Shown here in pieces: positions 7,690-15,803 of a stretch of DNA of 64,000 nt. Source of the stretch: CAYVHU01 sp964451415 (GTDB lineage: Bacteria > Pseudomonadota > Alphaproteobacteria > Rhodospirillales > Magnetovibrionaceae); contig CAYVHU010000004.1 of NCBI GenBank assembly GCA_964451415.1, positions 1-64,000 of the forward strand. Direction: 5' to 3'. The notes beneath the pieces are model-generated. The model worked only from the letters and a program-made list of their open reading frames with translations. It searched no databases and was not told where the DNA came from. Every line of letters begins with the position of its first letter. Position 1 is the stretch's first letter. A program made the translations under genes and the position numbers.

Positions 7690-8139
7690 ATGATTGATTC
7701 CGATAAACATCTGCTGGATGACTTTCAACACGACTTTCCCCTGGTGGCGCGTCCCTTTGCCGCGATTGCCGAGCGCTTGGACATGGCCGAACAAGACGTG
7801 ATCGACGCCTACGAACGTCTCAGCGAAGGTCGTTATATCAGTCGCATCGGGGCGGTGATCAAACCGCATGCTGTGGGGGTCAGCACCCTTGCCGCCATGC
7901 GCGTGCCCGCCGAACGGTTGGAGGAAGTTGCCGACATCGTTTCCGGCTTCGAAGACGTCAATCACAATTATGAACGCGAACATACGTTTAATTTATGGTT
8001 TGTCGTGATGGCGGCGAACAGGACAAGGTTGGCGTGGATTTTACATGAAATTTACGTCGAAACCGGCATCGAAATCATGAGTTTGCCGATGATCGAGGAC
8101 TATCACCTGGATTTGGGATTCCCTATACGATGGACGTGA
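7690..8139 (+). CDS. nirD: siroheme decarboxylase subunit NirD
   Basis: The 149-residue Lrp/AsnC-like protein has a degenerate winged-helix N-terminus (AAIAERLDMAEQDVIDAYERLSEG) and the C-terminal fold HNYEREHTFNLWFVVMA. Proteins of this type are not regulators. They form the NirDLGH complex that decarboxylates siroheme to 12,18-didecarboxysiroheme during heme d1 synthesis. It is the first of four consecutive paralogues. The start has AGGGGA 8 nt upstream. The end overlaps nirL by 10 bp. Confidence 0.9.
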   Translation: MIDSDKHLLDDFQHDFPLVARPFAAIAERLDMAEQDVIDAYERLSEGRYISRIGAVIKPHAVGVSTLAAMRVPAERLEEVADIVSGFEDVNHNYEREHTFNLWFVVMAANRTRLAWILHEIYVETGIEIMSLPMIEDYHLDLGFPIRWT

Positions 8140-8627
8140 GCGATAACGATCTTGCGCTGATTGAGGCGTTGTGCGAAGGCCTGCCCTTGGTGGTTCGACC
8201 TTATCTTGCGCTGGGCGCGCGGGTTGGTTTGGACGAAGAGGAAACCATTCACCGGCTCCAACATTTGATCGAAGGCGGCATTATTCGCCGTTTTGGGGTC
8301 ATTGTACGTCACCACCGGCTTGGTTACCGCGCCAACGCCATGAGTGTCTGGGATGTTCCCGATCATGCCTTGCCCGAGATCGGTGCGCGCATGGGGCGGT
8401 TTGAATTTGTTTCATTGTGCTACCGCCGTCCGCGGCGCTTGCCGGATTGGCCCTACAGCTTGTTCGCCATGGTCCACGGGACACAGCGCACCGAAGTTTT
8501 GGCGCAAGTGGATACCATTGCCCGCGAATTGGGCCTGGAAGCGACCGAGCGCGACGTTTTGTTCAGCTGCCGTCAGTTCAAACAGTGCGGTGCGCGTTAT
8601 GGTGCAAAAACGGAGATCGGGAAATGA
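8130..8627 (+). CDS. nirL: siroheme decarboxylase subunit NirL
   Basis: The 165-residue second paralogue of the set has HLIEGGIIRRFGVIVRHHRLGYRANAM and the WPYSLFAMVHG motif that marks the NirL/NirH type. The His-rich loop in the middle is the region where the archaeal and bacterial relatives (AhbA/B) bind the substrate tetrapyrrole. It overlaps nirD and nirG, indicating translational coupling. The assignment as NirL rather than NirH rests on gene order. Confidence 0.88.
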   Translation: MDVSDNDLALIEALCEGLPLVVRPYLALGARVGLDEEETIHRLQHLIEGGIIRRFGVIVRHHRLGYRANAMSVWDVPDHALPEIGARMGRFEFVSLCYRRPRRLPDWPYSLFAMVHGTQRTEVLAQVDTIARELGLEATERDVLFSCRQFKQCGARYGAKTEIGK

Positions 8628-9091
8628 AGACTGTCGCGGCACACGATCTGGACGCCACCGACCGTATGATCATCAATGCATTGCAGGGAGGCTTCCGCGT
8701 TGTCGAGCGCCCTTACGGGGCCGCTGCCGAGGACCTTGGCTTGACGGAAAATGTCCTTATGGCGCGTTTGCAGCGTTTGCTGGACGAAGGGTCGCTGTCG
8801 CGTTTTGGACCGTTGTACAATGCCGAACGTCTGGGCGGCGGCGCCATGCTGGCGGCTATGAGAGTCCCCGAAGATCGCTTTGATGCTGTGGCGGAAACGG
8901 TCAACGCCTATGCCGAGGTCGCCCACAATTATGCACGCGATCATGCGTTGAACATGTGGTTTGTTGTTTCCACCGACCGGGTTTCGCGGATTGAAGAGGT
9001 CTGCCGCGAGATCGAAAACGCCACCGGGCTCGACGTGTATCCGATGCCGAAGCTTGAAGAGTTTTTTATCGGTTTGAGGTTTGAGGTATGA
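8624..9091 (+). CDS. nirG: siroheme decarboxylase subunit NirG
   Basis: The 155-residue NirD-type paralogue has LLDEGSLSRFGPLYNAERLGG followed by HNYARDHALNMWFVVS, matching NirD rather than NirL/H. The ATG at 8624 overlaps the nirL stop (ATGA). The same frame is open from 8417 inside nirL, but homology starts at 8624. It acts in the same complex as NirD, L and H. Confidence 0.88.
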   Translation: MKTVAAHDLDATDRMIINALQGGFRVVERPYGAAAEDLGLTENVLMARLQRLLDEGSLSRFGPLYNAERLGGGAMLAAMRVPEDRFDAVAETVNAYAEVAHNYARDHALNMWFVVSTDRVSRIEEVCREIENATGLDVYPMPKLEEFFIGLRFEV

Positions 9092-9573
9092 ACACAACAT
9101 TGGACGATATCGATCTGGCCATTGTCCGCGCAACGCAAAGCGGGTTGCCCTTGGTGTCGCACCCCTACGAGGCCGTGGCGCGCATGGTCGGTGTGGACGC
9201 CGAGGATGTGAGGGTGCGCTTACGCCGCATGCTGGAAAGCGGCGCGATCCGACGTATCGGCGCGGTGCCGAACCACTACGCCCTGGGTTATGTCGCCAAC
9301 GGGATGACGGTGTGGGACGTGACCGACGATTGCGTTTTGGATCTGGGGGCGCAAATCGGAGGCCTGGATTTTGTCACGCACGCCTACCTGCGGCCGCGTC
9401 ATTTACCCGAATGGCCGTACAATTTGTTCGCCATGGTTCATGGCCATAACCGTACCGAGGTCGAGGCCAAGACGGACATCATCCGCGAGCTTCTGGGGGC
9501 GAACTGCCGCAGCGCCGATGTTTTGTACAGCACGCGCATCCTCAAGAAAACCGGACTTCGGCTGGTGGCTTGA
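9088..9573 (+). CDS. nirH: siroheme decarboxylase subunit NirH
   Basis: The 161-residue NirL-type paralogue has RMLESGAIRRIGAVPNHYALGY and WPYNLFAMVHG. The ATG overlaps the nirG stop. With it, the D-L-G-H series alternates the two subtypes, as expected for a complex built from D/L and G/H pairs. Confidence 0.9.
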   Translation: MNTTLDDIDLAIVRATQSGLPLVSHPYEAVARMVGVDAEDVRVRLRRMLESGAIRRIGAVPNHYALGYVANGMTVWDVTDDCVLDLGAQIGGLDFVTHAYLRPRHLPEWPYNLFAMVHGHNRTEVEAKTDIIRELLGANCRSADVLYSTRILKKTGLRLVA

Positions 9574-9588
9574 AAAAGGGAAAAAAGC

Positions 9589-10812
9589 ATGTTTCGCATC
9601 ACCCAGATGCTCAAGGAATTGCAGACTCCGACGCCGGCAGGACCGCGCCGCGATCCTCCGGGCCCGGTGGTGATCTGGAATGTGACGCGACGTTGCAATC
9701 TGACGTGCAAGCATTGTTACGCCCTGGCGGTGGACAAGGAATTCCCTGGTGAACTGACCACCGACGAGGCCTATGGGGTGCTCGACGACTTGAAGGCGTT
9801 CCGTGTTCCGGCGGTGATCCTGTCGGGTGGCGAGCCTTTGTTGCGCGGCGACATTCACGATCTGGCGCGCCGCGCCAAGAGCCTCGGGCTGTATTGTGCG
9901 CTTTCGACCAACGCCACGTTGATCGATGCGCACACTGTCGCGAAGATCATGGACGTGGGCTATGATTATATCGGTATTTCCATTGACGGGACCGCGCAAA
10001 CCCATGATCGCTTTCGTCGTCTGGAGGGGGCCTATGCCGCCTCCATGGCGGCGCTTGAGTTGTGTGTGGAGCGCGACCTCAAGGTCGGTTTGCGTTTCAC
10101 CATGACCCAGGACAATGCGCACGAATTGGACCGGGTCCTGGATTTGCTGGATACGCACAATGTCGATCGGTTTTATTTTTCCCATTTGAATTATGCCGGA
10201 CGCGGAAATCATAATCGCAAGGACGACGCTTTTTTCGCCATGACCCGCGAGGCCATGGACAAATTGTTCCAACGTTGCTGGGACAGTTTGCAAACGGCGC
10301 ATCCCAAAGAATTCGTCACCGGCAACAACGATGCCGACGGGGTCTATTTTTTGCAATGGGTTGAGAAACACTTTCCGCAACAAGCCGCGCATATGCGCCG
10401 GAAATTGATACAGTGGGGCGGCAACGCATCGGGCGTCAACGTCGCCAACATCGACAATCTGGGCCGCGTTCACCCCGACACCATGTGGTGGCACAAGACC
10501 TTGGGAAATGTGCGTGAGCGTTCATTTTCAGAGATTTGGAGCGATGTTTCCGATCCGCTGATGGCCGGGTTGAAGGCGCGTCCCCGTGCCGTGAAAGGGC
10601 GTTGTGGGGCGTGCGCACATTTCGCCATTTGCGGTGGTAACACGCGGGTGCGCGCCGAACAGCTCACGGGGGATTCCTGGGAGGAAGATCCCGGGTGCTA
10701 CCTGAGCGATCAGGAAATCGGGCTGGACGCAGGAATGCGGGAGCGGGTGAAGCTCACGCCCTTTTCCGCGAAAAGCAAAAGGGTGCACAAAGACATGATG
10801 GGGGTGTCGTGA
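9589..10812 (+). CDS. nirJ: radical SAM heme d1 synthase NirJ
   Basis: The 407-residue protein has the radical SAM cluster motif CNLTCKHC (Cys36, Cys40, Cys43) and a GGEPLL SAM-binding loop. A C-terminal extension carries further cysteines (RCGACAHFAICGG ... DPGC) for a second iron-sulphur cluster. NirJ replaces propionate side chains of didecarboxysiroheme with oxo groups. It lies 15 bp after nirH and its stop overlaps the GTG start of nirN. Confidence 0.95.
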   Translation: MFRITQMLKELQTPTPAGPRRDPPGPVVIWNVTRRCNLTCKHCYALAVDKEFPGELTTDEAYGVLDDLKAFRVPAVILSGGEPLLRGDIHDLARRAKSLGLYCALSTNATLIDAHTVAKIMDVGYDYIGISIDGTAQTHDRFRRLEGAYAASMAALELCVERDLKVGLRFTMTQDNAHELDRVLDLLDTHNVDRFYFSHLNYAGRGNHNRKDDAFFAMTREAMDKLFQRCWDSLQTAHPKEFVTGNNDADGVYFLQWVEKHFPQQAAHMRRKLIQWGGNASGVNVANIDNLGRVHPDTMWWHKTLGNVRERSFSEIWSDVSDPLMAGLKARPRAVKGRCGACAHFAICGGNTRVRAEQLTGDSWEEDPGCYLSDQEIGLDAGMRERVKLTPFSAKSKRVHKDMMGVS

Positions 10813-12338
10813 AGGCTTCTTTTTGGGTTTTTGCGTTCTTGGCGAGCATGATGTTTTTTGCCGCAAAGGACGCCGAGGCGGCTTCCGCACAAACTTTGTA
10901 CCAAAAACATTGTGTCGCCTGTCACGGCGTCGGAAGGCTCGGTGGCATGGGACCGGCGCTTTTGCCGGAAAACTTGAAACGGCTGCATCGAAAAAACGCC
11001 GCGCAGGTGATCGCATCCGGACGCGCCGATACGCAGATGCCAGCCTTCGCCAAGACCTTGGATGCCCGCGAAATCAAGGCGCTGGTTGCGTATATTTACA
11101 CGCCGTTGGCGAAGCGCCCCGTCTGGGAGTTGGCGCAAATCACGGCCAGCCATAAAGTTTTTGTCGATCCCGCGACGCTTCGCGCCACACCCAAATTTAA
11201 AGGCGATCCCTTGAATTTGTTCACCGTGGTCGAAGCCGGAGATCACCACGTGACCATTTTGGATGGGGACACCTTCACGCCGCTATGGCGTTTCAAAAGT
11301 CACTTTGCTTTGCACGGCGGCGCAAAATATTCGCCCGACGGACGCTTCGTGTACCTCGGTTCTCGCGATGGCTGGGTCAGTAAGTACGACCTTTATTCGT
11401 TTCAACGCGTCGCGGAAATCCGCGCGGGCATCAACATGCGCAACATTGCGGTGTCGGCGGATGGGCGCTACGTGATGGCGGCGAATTATCTGCCCCACAC
11501 CCTGGTTCTGCTCGATGCTTACGATTTAAAGCCCATCAAGGTGTTTGCCGTGAAAGACGCCAACGGCAAATCCTCACGCGTTAGCGCCGTCTACACCGCG
11601 CCGCCGCGCCACAGTTTCATCGTGGCACTCAAGGACATTCCCGAAATCTGGGAAATTTCCTACAAGGACCCGCGCCGCGCCGCGCCAGAGGCGGCGACAG
11701 CACGTTCGCTCCGTTTTCCCATACGACGCATAAAACTGAACGATTACCTGGACGATTTTTTCTTCGATCAGTCCTATCGCTACGTCGTGGGCGCGGCGCG
11801 CGACGGCAAAAAAGGTCAAGTCGTGGATCTGAACGCGGGACGCAAAATCGCTACGATCGACTTGCGGGGAATGCCGCACCTTGGTTCCGGCATTACGTTT
11901 GAATACCAAGGCCGTCCGGTGTTGGCGACGCCGAACCTGAAAGCAAGCGAGGTCAGCGTCATCGACATGACCACCTGGAAAACCATTAAGCACATCAAGA
12001 CGTTAGGTCCCGGGTTTTTTATCCGTAGTCACCCGAATACGCCCTATGCCTGGGTCGATGTGTTTTTTGGCCCCAACCGTGACGCCATGCAGATCATCGA
12101 CAAACGCACGTTGAAGATCGTGAAAACCTTACGTCCCGAACCTGGCAAGCTCTCCGCCCATGTGGAATTCGACCGTTCCGGCCGCCATGCCCTGGTAAGC
12201 ATCATGGAGATGGACGGCGCCCTCATCGTGTATGACGCCGCCACGTTTAAGGAAATCAAGCGCATTGCGATGAAAAAGCCGATCGGCAAGTACAATGTCT
12301 ATAACAAGATCACCTACCAGGAAGGCACCAGCCACTAG
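10809..12338 (+). CDS. nirN: NirN, dihydro-heme d1 dehydrogenase
   Basis: The 509-residue precursor has a signal peptide (about 21 residues, ending AEA), a cytochrome c domain (CVACHGVGRLGGMGPALLP) and a heme-d1-type propeller paralogous to NirS. NirN oxidises dihydro-heme d1 to heme d1 and delivers it to NirS. The GTG start at 10809 sits in the end of nirJ behind a G-rich site. The frame is open further upstream inside nirJ but that part is not homologous. The propeller ends with GKYNVYNK, like NirS. The stop codon abuts the stop of the converging nirD gene with no spacer. Confidence 0.93.
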   Translation: MKASFWVFAFLASMMFFAAKDAEAASAQTLYQKHCVACHGVGRLGGMGPALLPENLKRLHRKNAAQVIASGRADTQMPAFAKTLDAREIKALVAYIYTPLAKRPVWELAQITASHKVFVDPATLRATPKFKGDPLNLFTVVEAGDHHVTILDGDTFTPLWRFKSHFALHGGAKYSPDGRFVYLGSRDGWVSKYDLYSFQRVAEIRAGINMRNIAVSADGRYVMAANYLPHTLVLLDAYDLKPIKVFAVKDANGKSSRVSAVYTAPPRHSFIVALKDIPEIWEISYKDPRRAAPEAATARSLRFPIRRIKLNDYLDDFFFDQSYRYVVGAARDGKKGQVVDLNAGRKIATIDLRGMPHLGSGITFEYQGRPVLATPNLKASEVSVIDMTTWKTIKHIKTLGPGFFIRSHPNTPYAWVDVFFGPNRDAMQIIDKRTLKIVKTLRPEPGKLSAHVEFDRSGRHALVSIMEMDGALIVYDAATFKEIKRIAMKKPIGKYNVYNKITYQEGTSH

Positions 12339-12653
12339 TTATTTTTCCAAGGACAGAGAAACCTTGCCGTTTTCGATGCGTACAGCAAAACACTTCACCC
12401 GTCCGACGTCGGGGGCGACGGCTTTGCCGCTCTCCAAGTCGATGGACCAGTTGTGCAAGGGACACGCGACACGGTGGTCGTAGACGATGCCTTGCGACAA
12501 GGGACCGCCTTTGTGCGGACAGCGGTCGAGGACGGCGAAGACCTGGTCGTCGCCGGTACGAAAGACGGCGATGTTTCCGCGTTCTGTCTCGACGATGCGT
12601 GAACCGCGTTGTGGAATGTCATCCAAGGCGCCGATTTCAATCCAGTTGCTCAT
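12339..12653 (-). CDS. nirD: nitrite reductase (NADH) small subunit NirD, Rieske-type
   Basis: The 104-residue Rieske-fold protein has both cluster boxes intact: CPHKGGPL and CPLHNWSID. It is the small subunit of cytoplasmic NAD(P)H nitrite reductase, which reduces nitrite to ammonium. It follows nirB by 3 bp in the same operon. It is unrelated to the siroheme decarboxylase also called NirD at 7690-8139. Confidence 0.92.
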   Translation of the reverse strand: MSNWIEIGALDDIPQRGSRIVETERGNIAVFRTGDDQVFAVLDRCPHKGGPLSQGIVYDHRVACPLHNWSIDLESGKAVAPDVGRVKCFAVRIENGKVSLSLEK

Positions 12654-12656
12654 GGT

Positions 12657-15095
12657 TCAGCTTACTTTCGTCAAAGGTTCAAATTCGGCGCGTTTGGCCG
12701 GGGTGGAACGTTGATCGTTCCAGGGGTCGGTTTGGGCGAAGGATTGGCTGTGGACGAAGCGTTGTTGCAGGCGCGTGCGATTTTCTGTGTCCTCGACGAT
12801 ATGTTTTTTGACATATCCCAGCCCGACCCTTTCCACCCACGGCGCGGCACGTTCCAGATAATGGGCTTCCTCACGATAGATTTGCATGAAAGCAGCCGCG
12901 TATTCCAAAACTTCCTGTTCGGTTTCGACCTTACATAACAAATCGGTCACGCGCACCTTGATGCCGCCGTTTCCGCCGATATGAAGCTCAAATCCGGAAT
13001 CCACGGCGACCACGCCGAAGTCCTTGATGGTGACCTCGGCGCAGTTGCGCGGGCAACCGGACACGGCCATTTTGAATTTATGCGGCGTCCATGATCCCCA
13101 GGACAGTTTCTCAAGGGCGACGCCCAACGCGATTGCATCCTGGGTGCCGAAACGGCACCACTGCGATCCGGCGCAAGTTTTAACCGTGCGCAGCGCCTTG
13201 CCATAGGCGTGACCGGACACCATGCCGGCGTCGTTCAAGTCTTCCCACATGGCGGGCAGGGTCTCCTTGGCGATGCCGAACAAGGCAATGCGCTGCCCCC
13301 CGGTGATTTTGACGGTGGAAACGTCGTATTTATCCGCGACATCGGCAAGGGCGCGCAGTTCGTTCGTGGTGGTGATACCGCCCCACATGCGCGGGATCAC
13401 GGAATAGGAGCCGTTTTTCTGGATGTTGCCGTGGGCGCGTTCATTGATAAAGCGCGACTGGGGGTCATCATGGAATTGTTCCGGCCAGGCGCACAACAAA
13501 TAATAATTCAGCGCCGGACGGCACGCCGGGCATCCGTCGACACTGCGCCAGTCGAGAAACGCCATGGCCTCTTGCACGGTTTTGAAAGGGGTGTCGTTGA
13601 CGGCCTTGCGCACTTCGTCATGGGTGAAGTCGGTGCAGGCGCATAAGGGTTTTTCTTTTTCGGGCTGGGAATAATCGCCGCCCAGGGTGGTGGCCAGAAT
13701 TTGTTCCACCAGTCCGGTGCACGAGCCGCACGAAGACGAAGCCTTGGTGTGGGCGCGCACGTCTTCGAGGGTGAACAGGTTTTTCCCCGTGATCGCCTTG
13801 ACGATATCGCCCTTGGTGACGCCGTTGCAGCCGCACACTTCCGCCTCGTCGGCCAGGTTCATGGCGGCGTTTTCACCGCCGTGGCCGGCATCGCCCAGGT
13901 TGCCCTGGCCGAACAGAAGTTGGGCACGAATGTCCTCGACGTCGGTGCCGGCGCGCATCATCTGGAAATACCAGGCCCCATCGACGGTATCGCCGTACAG
14001 GACCGCGCCTTTGATCTTGCCGTCTTTGAGGACCAGTTTTTTATAAGCGCTGCGGCCCGGATCATTGTAAACGATGTTTTCCGTGGTGTCGTCGCCGATG
14101 AAATCGCCGGCTGAGAACAAATCGATGCCGGTTACTTTCAGTTTCGTGGCGGTGAGAGACCCCCTGTAGGCGGCATGACCCAGTTGCGCCAGATGGTTGG
14201 CGCACACGCGGGCCTGTTCGAACAAGGGCGCAACCAGACCGTAGGTTTGCCCCCGGTGCTGCACACATTCCCCGACGGCGTAAATGCGCGGGTCGAAGGT
14301 GAGCATGGTGTCGTCCACGATGATGCCGCGTTCGCTGTGCAGACGGGCGTCTTGAGCTAAAGTCGTATTGGGCCGGATGCCGACCGCCATCACCACCAAG
14401 TCGGTTTCGATCACGGTCCCGTCTTTCAAACGTAGGCCGCGCACGCGGTCTTCGCCCAAGATGGCCTCCGATTGCGCGGGCATGGCGAAATGCAGGCCTT
14501 GTGCTTCGAGATTGGCGCGCAGCATGGCCCCGGCATCGGCGTCGAGTTGACGTTCCATCAAGGTGTCCATGAGGTGCACGACGGTGACGTCCATGCCTTG
14601 TTTCATGAGGCCGTTGGCGGCTTCCAGTCCCAGCAGACCGCCGCCGATGACGACGGCTTTCTTATGCTTTTTCGCCGCTGCGATCATAGCATCGACGTCC
14701 GCGATGTTGCGAAAGCCGACCACGCCGGGAAGGTCGTTGCCGGGCAAGGGCAGGATGATGGGAGCAGAGCCGGTGGCCAGCAAAAGGCGATCATATGAGT
14801 ACGCGGTGCCGTCCTCGGCGATCACCCGATGTTTGCCGCGTTCGATTCGAGTTATTTTTTCGCCGGCCTTCAAGGTGATGCCGTGTTCTTCGTACCAGGC
14901 GCGATCGTTGATCATGATGGCGTCGATGGTTTTTTCACCGGCGAGGACCGGCGACAGCAAAATACGGTTGTAGTTACCATACGGTTCATCCCCGAACACG
15001 GTGATGTCGTACATGTCGGGGGCCAGTTCGAGCAATTCTTCGATGGCGCGCATGCCGGCCATTCCATTGCCGACAACGATCAGTTTTTGGGTCAT
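12657..15095 (-). CDS. nirB: nitrite reductase (NADH) large subunit NirB
   Basis: The 812-residue cytoplasmic enzyme has an FAD/NAD-binding reductase region from residue 4 (VVGNGMAGMRA, VVIGGGLLGLEAA), then BFD-like [2Fe-2S] segments (CGCNGVTKGDIV ... SSCGSCTG). A sulfite-reductase-type domain follows with the siroheme/[4Fe-4S] cysteines in TCAGSQWCRFG and SGCPRNCAE. The open frame begins at 15248, but I place the start at 15095. Homology starts there, an AAGGGG site precedes it, and a sigma-54-type promoter lies between the two points. With NirD it supplies ammonium from nitrite for assimilation or detoxification. Confidence 0.94.
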   Translation of the reverse strand: MTQKLIVVGNGMAGMRAIEELLELAPDMYDITVFGDEPYGNYNRILLSPVLAGEKTIDAIMINDRAWYEEHGITLKAGEKITRIERGKHRVIAEDGTAYSYDRLLLATGSAPIILPLPGNDLPGVVGFRNIADVDAMIAAAKKHKKAVVIGGGLLGLEAANGLMKQGMDVTVVHLMDTLMERQLDADAGAMLRANLEAQGLHFAMPAQSEAILGEDRVRGLRLKDGTVIETDLVVMAVGIRPNTTLAQDARLHSERGIIVDDTMLTFDPRIYAVGECVQHRGQTYGLVAPLFEQARVCANHLAQLGHAAYRGSLTATKLKVTGIDLFSAGDFIGDDTTENIVYNDPGRSAYKKLVLKDGKIKGAVLYGDTVDGAWYFQMMRAGTDVEDIRAQLLFGQGNLGDAGHGGENAAMNLADEAEVCGCNGVTKGDIVKAITGKNLFTLEDVRAHTKASSSCGSCTGLVEQILATTLGGDYSQPEKEKPLCACTDFTHDEVRKAVNDTPFKTVQEAMAFLDWRSVDGCPACRPALNYYLLCAWPEQFHDDPQSRFINERAHGNIQKNGSYSVIPRMWGGITTTNELRALADVADKYDVSTVKITGGQRIALFGIAKETLPAMWEDLNDAGMVSGHAYGKALRTVKTCAGSQWCRFGTQDAIALGVALEKLSWGSWTPHKFKMAVSGCPRNCAEVTIKDFGVVAVDSGFELHIGGNGGIKVRVTDLLCKVETEQEVLEYAAAFMQIYREEAHYLERAAPWVERVGLGYVKKHIVEDTENRTRLQQRFVHSQSFAQTDPWNDQRSTPAKRAEFEPLTKVS

Positions 15096-15223
15096 TGGGG
15101 GCCCCTTGTTTGTTTGCCGCAGAGACTCGCATGTGATCGAGAAACCGACTGTGGCGCTATGGTTACGAAAAAGCGAGTTGATCTTTTCAAGACACAACCC
15201 CAAAGCATTAAGTTCCGAATCTC

Positions 15224-15241
15224 TAGCAACGGGCATGCCAA
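15224..15241 (-). promoter_or_regulatory. sigma-54 type (-24/-12) promoter for nirBD
   Basis: The minus strand reads TTGGCATGCCCGTTGCTA, with GG and GC separated by exactly 10 nt. This matches the RpoN consensus TTGGCACG-N4-TTGCT with one change. The start would lie near 15215, giving a leader of about 120 nt before the nirB ATG. It implies NtrC-type activation of nitrite assimilation under nitrogen limitation. Confidence 0.7.
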
Positions 15242-15361
15242 TTTTCAACGGACTTTTTTAAGTGCGAGAATTAACTTGTTATATCAATGACATGGCCGGT
15301 CCTTTTGCTCTTGTGGTTCCGTCTTGAATTGTCCCCATCTGTCCTTTGGGGCCGTATTGGG

Positions 15362-15394
15362 ATCACATCCACGCGCAAAGCCCTTGGATGTGAT
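15362..15394. repeat. perfect 10-bp inverted repeat in intergenic region
   Basis: ATCACATCCA (15362-15371) and TGGATGTGAT (15385-15394) are exact reverse complements around 13 nt. No U-tract follows in either direction, so it looks more like a regulator site or RNA hairpin than an intrinsic terminator. Confidence 0.6.
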
Positions 15395-15803
15395 TAAAAA
15401 CAATGCAGATAGTAAAAAGTTTATGAATAAGAGCACAAAAAATAAGCACGCAAAGAGCGAGGTTCGGGGCCGTCGTCGGAGGACGTTTTTTCGATGAAGT
15501 TGAAAAAAATAGACCGGACTTGGCGCGCCGAGCCAATCTTGTATCGCACGCGAATAGCTTGCAACAAAAGCAATTTTTAGGCTGTCATACAAATGAAATC
15601 ATGACTTGTCACGATGCGCGGTTCCGTCAAGAATGCACGTGGGGGCGAGCGTGAAAAAGTGATGTTCAAAACCACTTTCCAACGGGCTCGCCAGGGCTGT
15701 ATGTACGGCCTGACGACGACGCAATCACAATTCTCATCAAGGTGTTTTCGCGGGTTTCGATTTTCAAGTTTCAGGACGCTTAAAGTCCAAGGGAGAAGGT
15801 TCT

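Larger units (their letters stand above)
15096..15803. other. divergent spacer between nirB and the ABC importer
   Basis: About 700 bp without a gene I can support. It holds the nirB leader and sigma-54-type promoter on the left and a 10-bp inverted repeat at 15362-15394. On the right is the leader of the binding-protein gene with a GGGAGAAGG ribosome site. A 102-codon minus-strand frame (15284-15592) has one hydrophobic stretch but no recognisable family, and I do not call it. Confidence 0.5.

Noticed and set aside
7690..9573. Four consecutive Lrp/AsnC-type transcription regulators
   Set aside because: The set alternates NirD/G and NirL/H signatures and sits between nirF and nirJ, so they are siroheme decarboxylase subunits rather than regulators.
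15284..15592. 102-codon minus-strand gene in the nirB/ABC spacer
   Set aside because: It has one hydrophobic stretch but no family, no good ribosome site that I can see, and spans a perfect dyad. Too weak to call.
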